Notes: a model not told the origin generated them from the sequence alone. 7,790 bases of DNA from Chloroflexia bacterium (GCA_025928215.1 JAICJW010000212.1:1-7790); one strand, 5' to 3'; positions 1 to 6,898 are shown, counted from the stretch's first letter. Numbers and translations: made by a program.

Positions 1-2028
1 AACTGGGGCGGCCCGCTCCCACAGCCCGGCGACACCGTTGATCCGCTTTTCCCCGTCACGGTGGACCCGAAAACGGGCGCGTCCGCCGCCGGGTCGCTCT
101 CCGTCTACGATGTCGCGGCGGGGACGATGCGGCCGGAGATTCCCGTCGGGCTGCATCCGACGGCGATGGTCTTCAGTAAGGAGTCCACGCGGCTCTACGT
201 TGCCAACGCGAATGAGGACACGATCTCCGTCCTCGATCTAACAGCGGCGGGCGGCACGAACGCGGAGATCGAGCGCATCTCCGTCCGTCCGAACGGCCTG
301 CCCTTCGGCTCGATGCCGAATGGCCTCGCCCTCAGCCTGGACCTGACGACGCTCTACGTCGCCAATGGCGGCAACAACGCGGTCGCCGTCATCCGCCTCG
401 ACAGCCGCGCTCGCCCGCCGGGAACCTACAGCGGCCCGAACGCCGACGCCCCCGCCACCAGCGGCGTGATCGGCTTCATCCCCACGGAGTGGTATCCGGT
501 CGCGGTGACGGTGAGCAGGGACGGGACGAAACTGGCCGTTGCGAATAACAAGGGCGAAGGCTCGGTCGGCACGCCGCAACGGACTATCCCGAACGGCGGC
601 AAGAGCGTTTTCATCCTGACGGGGAGTGTCACCTTCGTGGATGTCCCGAACGCGGAGCAACTCGCCGCCGACACCGCGCGCTTCAACGAGAACAACCCCT
701 ACACCGCCGCGCTCGCCGATGCGCTGCAACCACCCCGCGCTGACGCCGTGCCGGTGCCCGTGCCCGCCCGTATCGGCGAGCCATCCGTCTTCAAACACGT
801 CCTCTACATCATCAAGGAGAACCGGACGTACGATCAGGTGCTCGGCGATATGGGCAAGGGGAATAGCGCGCCGAACCTGGCGCAATTCCCGCGCAACGTA
901 TCGCCGAATCACCACGCGCTCGCCGATCGCTTCGGCGTGCTGGACAACTACTACGCCAGCTCGGTGAACAGCGCGGACGGCCACCAATGGACGGATGAGG
1001 CGGTGGCGAACGTCTTCGCCGAGCGCGTCTACGGCTTCTACCCGACGAACAGCGCGCTCCCCGGCACCATCCCCTACGGCAACAGCTCGCTCGATCTGCC
1101 GCCCGATTCGCTCTGGAGCAACGCGCTCAATCACGGCGTCTCGCTACGCAACTACGGCGAGGATGGCGTCAACACCGTGACGCGGGACGGTCAGGAGGTG
1201 CAGCGGCTCGATTGGGGCGCGCTGTATCGGGATTGGCGCGACAAGACCGGCCTCTTCTCCTATACCGCGAACGCCATCACGCCGCCGCTCCTCAGCACGG
1301 AGGATCACGCCTACCCCGCCTTCGAGACGGCGATCCCCGATCAAATCCGCGCGGATGAGTGGCAGCGGGAATTCAGCGGCTACGTCGAGATGGGCGATCT
1401 GCCGCAGTTGAGCGTCCTCTGGCTGCCCAACGACCACACATCAGGGACGAAATCGCTCGCCCCAACACCGGAGGCGCAGGTCGCGGACAATGACCTCGCA
1501 TTGGGCCGGATCATTGACACGCTCAGCCACTCGCCCTACTGGCAAGACACGGCGGTCTTCGTCACCGAGGACGACGCGCAGGACGGCGTGGACCATGTGG
1601 ATGGCCACCGGACGGTCGGCATGGCGATCAGCGCCTACGGCACGCAGGGGATCGTGGAGAGCACGCTCTATAACCAGACGAGCATGGTGCGCACCATCGA
1701 GCAGATTCTCGGCCTGCCGCCGATGAACCAATTCGACCTCACCGCGCCCCTGATGACCACGCTCTTCACGGGCACGCCCGACTTCACGCCGTACACGGTC
1801 ATCCCGAATCAAATCCCGCTCGACAGACTGAACGGGCAGGCTAGCGCACAAACCGGCCAAGCGCATCAGGACGCGATGACCTCGGACACACTCAACTTCA
1901 GCGTGCCGGACGCGACCGATCCCGCGATTCTCAACCCGATCATCTGGCGCGCGACGATGGGCGACCGCCCCTACCCGCATTTCGCATGGGAGCAGAACAC
2001 ACCAACCAACCACATTGATGATGACTGA
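1..2028 (+). CDS. Bifunctional YncE-like beta-propeller / alkaline phosphatase-family phosphoesterase (5' end missing)
   Basis: The reading frame is open from the first base, so the true start lies left of the window; the GTG at 61 is only an internal codon. The window holds the last 675 residues. Numbering from the window's first codon, the N-terminal part has regularly spaced propeller strands with YVTN-like cores: LYVAN at about 65 and 118 and LAVAN at about 178. From about residue 265 a phosphoesterase domain (Pfam Phosphoesterase type, as in AcpA and phospholipase C) begins. It has ENRTYD at 273-278, where T276 is the expected nucleophile, then SADGHQW near 324, LPNDHT at 475-480, and a metal-site segment TEDDAQDGVDHVDGHR at 522-537. 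Family members are exported and hydrolyse phosphate esters, probably with metal help; the substrate here is unknown. Any signal peptide would be in the missing part. The phosphatase core looks complete and no catalytic residue is obviously lost. The family is confident; the physiological role is not. Confidence 0.9.
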   Translation, partial: NWGGPLPQPGDTVDPLFPVTVDPKTGASAAGSLSVYDVAAGTMRPEIPVGLHPTAMVFSKESTRLYVANANEDTISVLDLTAAGGTNAEIERISVRPNGLPFGSMPNGLALSLDLTTLYVANGGNNAVAVIRLDSRARPPGTYSGPNADAPATSGVIGFIPTEWYPVAVTVSRDGTKLAVANNKGEGSVGTPQRTIPNGGKSVFILTGSVTFVDVPNAEQLAADTARFNENNPYTAALADALQPPRADAVPVPVPARIGEPSVFKHVLYIIKENRTYDQVLGDMGKGNSAPNLAQFPRNVSPNHHALADRFGVLDNYYASSVNSADGHQWTDEAVANVFAERVYGFYPTNSALPGTIPYGNSSLDLPPDSLWSNALNHGVSLRNYGEDGVNTVTRDGQEVQRLDWGALYRDWRDKTGLFSYTANAITPPLLSTEDHAYPAFETAIPDQIRADEWQREFSGYVEMGDLPQLSVLWLPNDHTSGTKSLAPTPEAQVADNDLALGRIIDTLSHSPYWQDTAVFVTEDDAQDGVDHVDGHRTVGMAISAYGTQGIVESTLYNQTSMVRTIEQILGLPPMNQFDLTAPLMTTLFTGTPDFTPYTVIPNQIPLDRLNGQASAQTGQAHQDAMTSDTLNFSVPDATDPAILNPIIWRATMGDRPYPHFAWEQNTPTNHIDDD

Positions 2029-2054
2029 ATCAGTGTGAAGGCGAGAAAAGTATC

Positions 2055-2082
2055 GTGGTGGCGGGCTTCAGCCTGCCACCAC
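2055..2082. terminator. Strong intergenic hairpin after the phosphoesterase gene
   Basis: GTGGTGGCGGG (2055-2065) pairs with CCTGCCACCAC (2072-2082) with one G-T wobble. An extra C-G pair closes a TTCA tetraloop, giving a 12-bp stem 26 bases after the phosphoesterase stop. No T-run follows, so it is not a canonical intrinsic terminator. It could still stop transcription or protect the 3' end of the mRNA. It may also be one copy of a dispersed palindromic repeat, which cannot be decided from one window. Confidence 0.55.
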
Positions 2083-2101
2083 TGGAGAAACGTGCTATGA
2101 T
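2073..2101 (+). promoter_or_regulatory. Predicted promoter of the MetE-like gene (extended -10)
   Basis: An extended -10 element, TGCTATGAT (2093-2101), has the TGn extension and a TATGAT hexamer. Seventeen bases upstream lies a weak -35, CTGCCA (2073-2078). Transcription would begin near 2108, leaving a leader of about 33 bases before the ATG at 2141. The -35 falls inside the right arm of the preceding hairpin. This is a consensus match by eye only. Confidence 0.45.
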
Positions 2102-2126
2102 GCATTCCTCGTTCTGCCCCCATTGC

Positions 2127-2132
2127 AAGGAG
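2127..2132 (+). promoter_or_regulatory. Shine-Dalgarno site fixing the MetE-like start
   Basis: AAGGAG with an 8-base spacer to the ATG at 2141. It overlaps the region just after the upstream TTG candidate (2123) and therefore argues against that earlier start. Confidence 0.7.
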
Positions 2133-2140
2133 ACACATCC

Positions 2141-3181
2141 ATGCCAGCCCAACCCATTCAGCGGCCCGTTCATCTCGTTGGCAGTGTCCCGCTCGCGGAT
2201 GAGGAGGCGGTCTTCCGCATGGCGAGCGCCATCCTCGGCGATCATCTCCGGCGCATCCCCGATGGTGAGACGGGCGTGCGGACGAACTGGATCGGCTGGC
2301 AGACTGCCGTTTTCGCGCGCAACCCATCGCTGGAACCCGTTTCGGACACCGGAAAAGCGTACGGCCAACTGGTGCAATACCGCCTCCGCCCTGGCGTCGC
2401 TGAAAGCGACATCGCCTTCGATAATTTGGGCTACGCCGATGCCGCCATCGCGTCGTACCAGACCTTCGCACGGCTGAAGAAGGCCGGGGCGATCCCCGCC
2501 ACGACCCGCTTCCTCGTCTGCCTGCCGACGCCGCTTGCCCCAACGACCGCGTTCATCGAGCGCGCATCGCAGACAGTGGTCGAGCCACCGTACGAGGCAC
2601 AGATGCTTGCGGAAGTGGATCGCATCTGCGCGGCGATCCCGCACGACCAGCTGGCGATCCAGTGGGATACCGCCGTCGAGTTTGCGATTCTAGAAAGCGT
2701 TGGCTGGCAATCCCACCTCGACGATGTGCGCGCCGGTATCATTGACCGGCTCGTACGGATCGGCGAGCAGGTGCCTGCGGATGTGGAGTTGGGCTATCAC
2801 CTCTGTTATGGCGACGCGGGTCACCAGCATTTCGTGCAGCCAAAAGACGCGACGCTTCTCGTCACCGTTGCGAACGACATTTCCGCGCGCCTCACCCGGC
2901 CGATCAACTGGATTCACATGCCGGTGCCGCGCGAGCGCGACGATGAGGCGTTCTTCGCGCCGCTCCGCGATCTTCGCCTGCACCCGGAAACCGAACTCTA
3001 CCTCGGCCTCGTCCATTACACGGACGGCGTGGAGGGCGCGCGCAAGCGGATCGAAACAGCGCAACGATTCGCACCGGCCTTCGGTGTCGCCACGGAGTGC
3101 GGCTTCGGTCGCCGCCCGCCGGAAACGGTCGAACCTCTCATGGAAATCCATCGCGATGTAGTACGTGATGAGAGCCTATAA
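2141..3181 (+). CDS. MetE-like (cobalamin-independent methionine synthase C-terminal fold) zinc barrel protein
   Basis: The product is 346 residues. I chose the ATG at 2141 over the in-frame TTG at 2123 because AAGGAG (2127-2132) lies 8 bases before the ATG. The protein is about the size of a single MetE catalytic barrel, as in archaeal core methionine synthases, and lacks the N-terminal half of full-length MetE. Its zinc-site segments are recognisable: GYHLCYGD gives H220 and C222 in the H-x-C arrangement, and ATECGFGR gives C320, matching the late Cys of MetE. At the position of the MetE glutamate ligand this protein appears to read WIHMP, with H259. An N-terminal motif RIPDGETG (about 38-45) contributes to the family signature. 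The likely role is a zinc-dependent methyl or alkyl transfer, but the substrate is unknown and true methionine synthase activity should not be assumed. No methionine-pathway gene is adjacent; it appears to be transcribed alone. Confidence 0.75.
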   Translation: MPAQPIQRPVHLVGSVPLADEEAVFRMASAILGDHLRRIPDGETGVRTNWIGWQTAVFARNPSLEPVSDTGKAYGQLVQYRLRPGVAESDIAFDNLGYADAAIASYQTFARLKKAGAIPATTRFLVCLPTPLAPTTAFIERASQTVVEPPYEAQMLAEVDRICAAIPHDQLAIQWDTAVEFAILESVGWQSHLDDVRAGIIDRLVRIGEQVPADVELGYHLCYGDAGHQHFVQPKDATLLVTVANDISARLTRPINWIHMPVPRERDDEAFFAPLRDLRLHPETELYLGLVHYTDGVEGARKRIETAQRFAPAFGVATECGFGRRPPETVEPLMEIHRDVVRDESL

Positions 3182-3215
3182 AATGATGGTGTAGTTACGA
3201 TCAGTGGGCCGCGTG

Positions 3216-3330
3216 CCCGATCTCCAAGTACCGTATCGGCCGCCTGCGTGACGGCCTCGTCCATCCACGCGTTGATATTCTTACCCGCCTGCGCCGCCGC
3301 GAGCGCGATCTTGCGGTGGCTGCTCTTCAT
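3216..3330 (-). pseudogene. Relic of a HicB-type antitoxin C-terminal ribbon-helix-helix domain
   Basis: Read on the minus strand from 3330, the sequence encodes MKSS followed by HRKIALAAAQAGKNINAW and then MDEAVTQAAD. This is the usual pattern of the C-terminal DNA-binding segment of HicB-family antitoxins: a helix starting with HRK/HRR, an AGKSLN-like turn, and a second helix. The N-terminal part of such an antitoxin and the RIPP strand normally just before the first helix are absent. The sequence immediately upstream on this strand is the end of the DUF58 gene in another frame. After about residue 38 the frame runs on without similarity I recognise and overlaps the end of the MetE-like gene antisense. 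No Shine-Dalgarno precedes the ATG and no HicA-like toxin is visible. It is most likely a decayed toxin-antitoxin remnant; a short expressed DNA-binding peptide is the less likely alternative. Confidence 0.5.
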
Positions 3331-3344
3331 ACATCCCGCGTATG

Positions 3345-4661
3345 CTAGAGCGGCGCATGCCGTTTCAGGTCGAGGTAGGTGTCAATCAGCGCCCCGCTGA
3401 GGCGGTCGGCGGGAACATCGAGGGTTTCGATGCCCCGACCGGCAATGGTGGCGAGGAGCAGGGCGCGCTCGCGCCCGAGCCGTTCCGCCGCGACACGTGT
3501 GTAGATCGCGCCAGGGTCGGAGGGCGGCTGGTGGGCGAGGGCATCCAGTTCGGGGTCACGCAGTGTGACGACGATCACGCGATGATGCGCCGCAACGGAA
3601 GCGAGCGTCGGAACGAGGGCGCGCGGCGTGTACGAATCGGTGATGTCGGTGAGCAGGATAACGAGCGAGCGTTGCGGGCGGCGCGCGGCGAGGGCGGTGA
3701 AAGCTTCCCGGTAATCGGTCGCGGTCGGCTGCGCGCGAATGGCATAGAGCGATTCGAGCAACACGCCCTCCTGTCGCGGCCCGGACGCGGGCGGCACATA
3801 TGCCTCCAGACGATCCGCGAAGGCCATGAGGCCGATGCGATCTCCCTGCCGCGCGCCGATATGCGCGACGAGCAGCGCGGCGTTGACCGCGACATCGAGT
3901 TTCGTCAGATCGCCAACGGGCGCGCCCATCAACCGGCCCGCGTCGAGCAGGAGGATGACAGTCCATGCCCGTTCCGCCTCGAAGGTGCGGGCAATCGGCT
4001 TACCCCACCGGGCGGTCGCTTTCCAGTCTATGCGGCGGTATTCGTCGTCCGGCGTATACTCGCGCAGCCGCTCGAACTCACTCCCCTCGCCGGGGCGGCG
4101 CGTGCGGCGCAGCCCCGGCGAGGGGAGGAAGCGGCGCGCGGCGAAGTCGTGCGTGCGGATGGCACGAATATTCGGATAGACGCGAATCGGATCGTCGAGC
4201 GATAGAGCGCGCTGCCGTACGACGAGATTGCGGACGCCGGGGATGCGGAGCGTGACCGGCCCGAAGGCATAGTGCCCGCGCGCAGTGGGGCGAAGGGTGT
4301 AGGCAATTTCGTCCGGCTCGCCGGCGGGCGGCAGGATCGCCGTAAAAAACGGGCCGGGCGCGATCACACAGGTAGGCGGTGGCTCCTCCCGCACCCGCAC
4401 GACGAGCGGCACCGCCCGCCCGTGCGCGATGCCGACCGTGAGCGTGACCGGATTCTCCGTCCCGACCGAAAGGCGCGGCTCATGCTCCCGCGCCACGGCG
4501 ATTGCGTCCGCAGGCGGCACGCTCCGGCTATCCAGCACGATGAGCGCGACGATGCCGACAAAAAGCGCCAGCGCCACCCAGACGAGCGCCCCGATCCAGA
4601 GCGCGAAAAAGAGCGGCAACGCCACCACCGCCAGCAACCCAACCCCTCGCCGCGTCAGCAT
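3345..4661 (-). CDS. DUF58 domain-containing membrane protein
   Basis: The product is 438 residues. The open frame extends upstream to 4742, but those extra codons are translated repeat sequence. The ATG at 4661 gives MLTRRGVGLL, a typical DUF58 N-terminus, followed by two closely spaced hydrophobic segments (about 7-22 and 24-43). The DUF58 signature is clear at 193-218: GSEFERLREYTPDDEYRRID, then WKATAR. A von Willebrand A-like region follows, beginning at LLLDAGRLM with D240; the usual DxSxS metal site is degenerate (D-A-G-R-L), as is common in this family. DUF58 proteins usually sit beside a MoxR AAA+ ATPase and transglutaminase-like membrane proteins. Neither is in this window, so this looks like a solitary copy. 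The probable role is envelope-related protein assembly or chaperoning, inferred from the family only. No Shine-Dalgarno is visible before the start, and a palindromic repeat lies immediately upstream. Confidence 0.9.
   Translation of the reverse strand: MLTRRGVGLLAVVALPLFFALWIGALVWVALALFVGIVALIVLDSRSVPPADAIAVAREHEPRLSVGTENPVTLTVGIAHGRAVPLVVRVREEPPPTCVIAPGPFFTAILPPAGEPDEIAYTLRPTARGHYAFGPVTLRIPGVRNLVVRQRALSLDDPIRVYPNIRAIRTHDFAARRFLPSPGLRRTRRPGEGSEFERLREYTPDDEYRRIDWKATARWGKPIARTFEAERAWTVILLLDAGRLMGAPVGDLTKLDVAVNAALLVAHIGARQGDRIGLMAFADRLEAYVPPASGPRQEGVLLESLYAIRAQPTATDYREAFTALAARRPQRSLVILLTDITDSYTPRALVPTLASVAAHHRVIVVTLRDPELDALAHQPPSDPGAIYTRVAAERLGRERALLLATIAGRGIETLDVPADRLSGALIDTYLDLKRHAPL
4081..4127. 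repeat. Perfect 16-bp inverted repeat inside the DUF58 coding region
   Basis: CTCCCCTCGCCGGGGC (4081-4096) is the exact reverse complement of GCCCCGGCGAGGGGAG (4112-4127), with a 15-base loop. On the mRNA this would form a very GC-rich stem. It encodes the segment LPSPGLRRTRRPGEGSE just before the DUF58 signature, and the protein reads through without apparent disruption. Confidence 0.85.
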
Positions 4662-4676
4662 AGTGTTTGGGACTTC

Positions 4677-4804
4677 AACCACGAAGACACGAAGAACATG
4701 AAGGAGAGAAGAGTCAAAGAATCGGGATGATTCGATAACCATCCCAATCCCGAGGAAAGGAGTTTTTCTTTCTTTTCCTTCATGTTCTTCGTGTCTTCGT
4801 GGTT
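4677..4804. repeat. Nested palindromic repeat element (perfect 28-bp inverted arms)
   Basis: The arm at 4677-4704 begins AACCACGAAGACACGAAG and is repeated exactly, inverted, at 4777-4804. Similarity continues imperfectly a few bases outward. Inside is a second inverted pair, TCGGGAT (4722-4728) and ATCCCGA (4747-4753), with purine-rich and pyrimidine-rich spacers that are also roughly complementary. The whole block could fold into one long hairpin. From memory, CCACGAAGACACGAAG-type sequences are dispersed in many environmental bacterial genomes and give spurious NHEDTK peptides when translated, as here in both arms. It carries no transposase and could be a MITE or REP-like element. It may also act as a terminator between the two minus-strand genes. 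Confidence 0.8.
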
Positions 4805-5562
4805 CAACTTTTGCCGTTGCGAAAGCGGCGTTGCCAGCGTTGTTTGCGGATGCGGAGCAGGCCCTTGATGTCTTCGAGGGCGGTCTTGCGGATATTGACG
4901 CGGCTGTCGAGGTCCTCCACCCAGACGACGGGGACTTCGTAGATGCGCAGGCCGCGCTCCTCCGCCAGAAGCAGGAGTTCCGTATCGAAGAACCATTCCT
5001 GGTTCTTGACCAGCGGCAGGAGCACTTGCGCGTCGGTGCGGCGGATCGCCTTGAAGCCGCATTGCGCGTCCGAGAAACGGTTGCGGCAGAGCACCTTAAT
5101 CATCAGGTTGTAGCAGCGCGAGATAATCTCCCGCTTCCATTGCCGCGTCACCATCGCACCGCGCAGGAGGCGCGAGCCGATGGCGAGATCGCTATGCCCG
5201 GTGATGATCGGCGCGACGAGCGGCAGGAAGGATTCGAGGTTAGTGGAAAGGTCCACATCCATGTACGAGACGACATCCGCGTTGCTGGCAAGCCATGCCG
5301 TGCGCAGGGCGCGCCCCCGCCCCTTTTGATCGAGGTGCAGAGCGTGAACGCCGTCGCACTCCGCCGCCAGTTGCTCGGCGAGCCTCCACGTCCCATCTGT
5401 TGAGGCATTGTCCGCGACGGTGATCTGCCACTGATAGGGGAAATAGCGAACGAGATAGGAACGGAGCGTTTCGACGCTCTGGCGGAGGACGTGTTCCTCA
5501 TTGTAAACGGGAATAACGATCTCCACCCGTACCTGTGACGCGTCGCGCACGTCCGATGCCAT
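4804..5562 (-). CDS. Family 2 glycosyltransferase, dolichyl/polyprenyl-phosphate sugar synthase-like
   Basis: The product is 252 residues. The ATG at 5562 is preceded by GGAGGG (about 5567-5572) with a short spacer of about 4 bases. The frame stays open far upstream, but that part is antisense to the exchanger gene; an ATG at 5607 is an alternative without a better ribosome site. GT-A fold motifs appear in order: EIVIPVYNEE (14-23), the nucleotide site VADNASTDGT (49-58), GRGRALRTAW (81-90), and the DxD motif at D102-V-D104 in YMDVDLSTN. Further on come GSRLLRGA, QCGFKAIRR and EWFFDTELLLLAEERG. This series matches polyprenyl-phosphate glucosyl/mannosyl transferases (DPM1/ALG5-like), which load a sugar from a nucleotide donor onto a lipid carrier at the membrane face. 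No transmembrane tail is present. The donor and acceptor cannot be told from sequence. The TGA stop is formed at the outer end of the downstream palindromic repeat. Confidence 0.9.
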   Translation of the reverse strand: MASDVRDASQVRVEIVIPVYNEEHVLRQSVETLRSYLVRYFPYQWQITVADNASTDGTWRLAEQLAAECDGVHALHLDQKGRGRALRTAWLASNADVVSYMDVDLSTNLESFLPLVAPIITGHSDLAIGSRLLRGAMVTRQWKREIISRCYNLMIKVLCRNRFSDAQCGFKAIRRTDAQVLLPLVKNQEWFFDTELLLLAEERGLRIYEVPVVWVEDLDSRVNIRKTALEDIKGLLRIRKQRWQRRFRNGKS

Positions 5563-5668
5563 GCATCCCTCCGGTAATCTACGATCATCTCGCGTCGGTC
5601 GCGCCATCGGCAGGGCGGGCGCGGTGCGTACGATCTCCCCGTTGCGGGCGACCGCGTCAGGGAGGGTG

Positions 5669-5674
5669 AGTATA
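5669..5674 (-). promoter_or_regulatory. Possible -10 element for the glycosyltransferase gene
   Basis: On the minus strand the hexamer TATACT (five of six to consensus) lies about 107 bases upstream of the ATG at 5562. The best -35 nearby, CTGACA, is only 13 bases away, which is too close for a standard sigma-70 promoter. The assignment therefore rests on the -10 alone. Confidence 0.3.
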
Positions 5675-5715
5675 CGCGCATTTTCCTTGTCAGAGCATAG
5701 CATACGCACATGCGA

Positions 5716-5727
5716 TACACTACCGGC
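5716..5727 (+). promoter_or_regulatory. Possible leaderless promoter of the calcium exchanger gene
   Basis: TACACT (5716-5721, fits TAnnnT) is followed by exactly six bases and then the ATG at 5728, the usual geometry for leaderless transcripts. No Shine-Dalgarno is visible before either candidate ATG (5710 or 5728). A TTGTCA at 5687-5692 is a good -35 hexamer but lies 23 bases from TACACT, longer than ideal. Confidence 0.3.
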
Positions 5728-6852
5728 ATGCAGACGGATGAACCGACACCGACCAATCCGAAACTCGCTCCCTTCGCACTCCATGTGAGCAGGCGCGATC
5801 AAATACTCGGCGTGTTCGCCGTCGCGCTCTCCGTGCTGGCCGTTTTTGGGCGGGCAGTCGGCATCCCGGATGTGCTCGTCTTCGTGATCGGCGGCGGCGC
5901 GCTCGCCATTCTCGCCTACGGGATCGGCGTCGCGACGGACGAACTCGGCGCGACCGCCGGGCCACGCGTCTCGGGCGTGCTGAACGCGACCTTCGGGAAC
6001 ATCGCGGAACTGGTGATCGCGGGTTTCGCGCTCCGGGCGGGGCTGCTGGAGATCGTGCGCGCCTCGATCGCGGGGAGCGTGCTCGGCAACACGCTCCTCG
6101 TCCTCGGCCTCTGCATGTTCGTCGGCGGCTGGCGGCACGGCGTGCAACGCTTCTCGCGCGTCGCGGCCTCAATGAATGGCACACTCCTCCTGCTCGCCGC
6201 GACGGGCCTGATCGCCCCCGCGCTCCTGCTGACGACGGGCGTGGCAATTGACGGCAACAAGGAGGAGCATCTCTCCGTCGTCGTCGCGATCGTGCTGCTC
6301 GTCGTCTATCTCGCCAGCCTCCGCTTCTATTTGACGACGCCGGAAGCGGGTGGGGAGGAACGCGCCTCCGAACCGGCGCACTGGGGCTGGGGCAGCGCGG
6401 CAGTCATTCTCGCCATCCTCGCGCTCGTCACCGCGCCGGTGGCGGATGCCTTCGTGGCGGTGCTGGAACCGACGGCGCAGGCGCTCGGCCTGCCGGAACT
6501 CTTCCTCGGCCTCGTCATCGTCCCGCTCGTCGGCAATATCCCGGAAAATCTCGTCGGCCTGACCGTCGCGTGGCGCGGGGATATGGATTTCGCGATGGTG
6601 ATCGCCCTCGGCTCATCGTTGCAGGTGGCGCTGATGGTCGGGCCGGTGCTCGCACTCCTCTCGCCGCTGCTCGGCCACCGCCTGACGCTCGTCTTCGCGC
6701 CGGTGGAGATCGTCGCCATCGCGGCGGGCGCGCTCGTCACCGCTATCGTCTCCGTGGACGGCGAAAGTACGTGGATCGAGGGGTTGGCCCTCGTCGCTGT
6801 CTACATCATCTTCGCCGCCGCGATCTACGTCTGGCCCGTCGGCGCGATCTAG
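5728..6852 (+). CDS. cax: Calcium/proton exchanger, CaCA superfamily (CAX-like)
   Basis: From the ATG at 5728 the product is 374 residues; an in-frame ATG at 5710 would add six. The later start is preferred because it fits a leaderless arrangement. The protein is mostly hydrophobic, with about ten to eleven predicted membrane segments in two halves. Each half carries an alpha-repeat: NATFGNIAELVIA (G90, N91, E94) and GNIPENLVGLTVAWRG (G269, N270, E273), followed by MVIALGSSLQVAL. A short hydrophilic loop with EAGGEERASE separates the halves. This is the pattern of CAX/ChaA-type antiporters, which move Ca2+ (or other cations) across the cytoplasmic membrane against H+. The second repeat departs from the usual GNAAEH: Pro replaces an Ala and Asn274 replaces the His after the glutamate. 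The gene is divergent from the glycosyltransferase and is the last gene of core-like composition. Its 374-residue length is normal for the family. Confidence 0.88.
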   Translation: MQTDEPTPTNPKLAPFALHVSRRDQILGVFAVALSVLAVFGRAVGIPDVLVFVIGGGALAILAYGIGVATDELGATAGPRVSGVLNATFGNIAELVIAGFALRAGLLEIVRASIAGSVLGNTLLVLGLCMFVGGWRHGVQRFSRVAASMNGTLLLLAATGLIAPALLLTTGVAIDGNKEEHLSVVVAIVLLVVYLASLRFYLTTPEAGGEERASEPAHWGWGSAAVILAILALVTAPVADAFVAVLEPTAQALGLPELFLGLVIVPLVGNIPENLVGLTVAWRGDMDFAMVIALGSSLQVALMVGPVLALLSPLLGHRLTLVFAPVEIVAIAAGALVTAIVSVDGESTWIEGLALVAVYIIFAAAIYVWPVGAI

Positions 6853-6898
6853 ATGCTGCCATTCATTTATGGCTATTACACCTACATATTTGTGCGTC

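Noticed and set aside
238..1134. Long minus-strand open frame across the phosphoesterase gene
   Set aside because: Arginine-, valine- and alanine-rich shadow of a high-G+C gene with no recognisable domain, opposite a clear family member.
3342..4205. Plus-strand open frame of 287 codons opposite the DUF58 gene
   Set aside because: The minus strand carries an unambiguous DUF58 signature. The plus frame is a compositional shadow rich in Arg and Gly.
4662..4742. N-terminal 27-codon extension of the DUF58 gene
   Set aside because: It translates the palindromic repeat arm, while the ATG at 4661 gives the standard DUF58 N-terminus.
4677..4804. CRISPR-like array
   Set aside because: There are only two copies and they are inverted, not directly repeated with spacers, so this is a palindromic element.
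5563..6147. Long upstream extension of the glycosyltransferase frame on the minus strand
   Set aside because: It is antisense to the exchanger gene and to the intergenic region, is full of low-complexity charged residues, and has no family resemblance. The Shine-Dalgarno and motif start support 5562.
6858..6873. Hairpin GCCAT/ATGGC as terminator of the exchanger gene
   Set aside because: The 5-bp stem is weak and no T-run follows; such a pairing is expected by chance.
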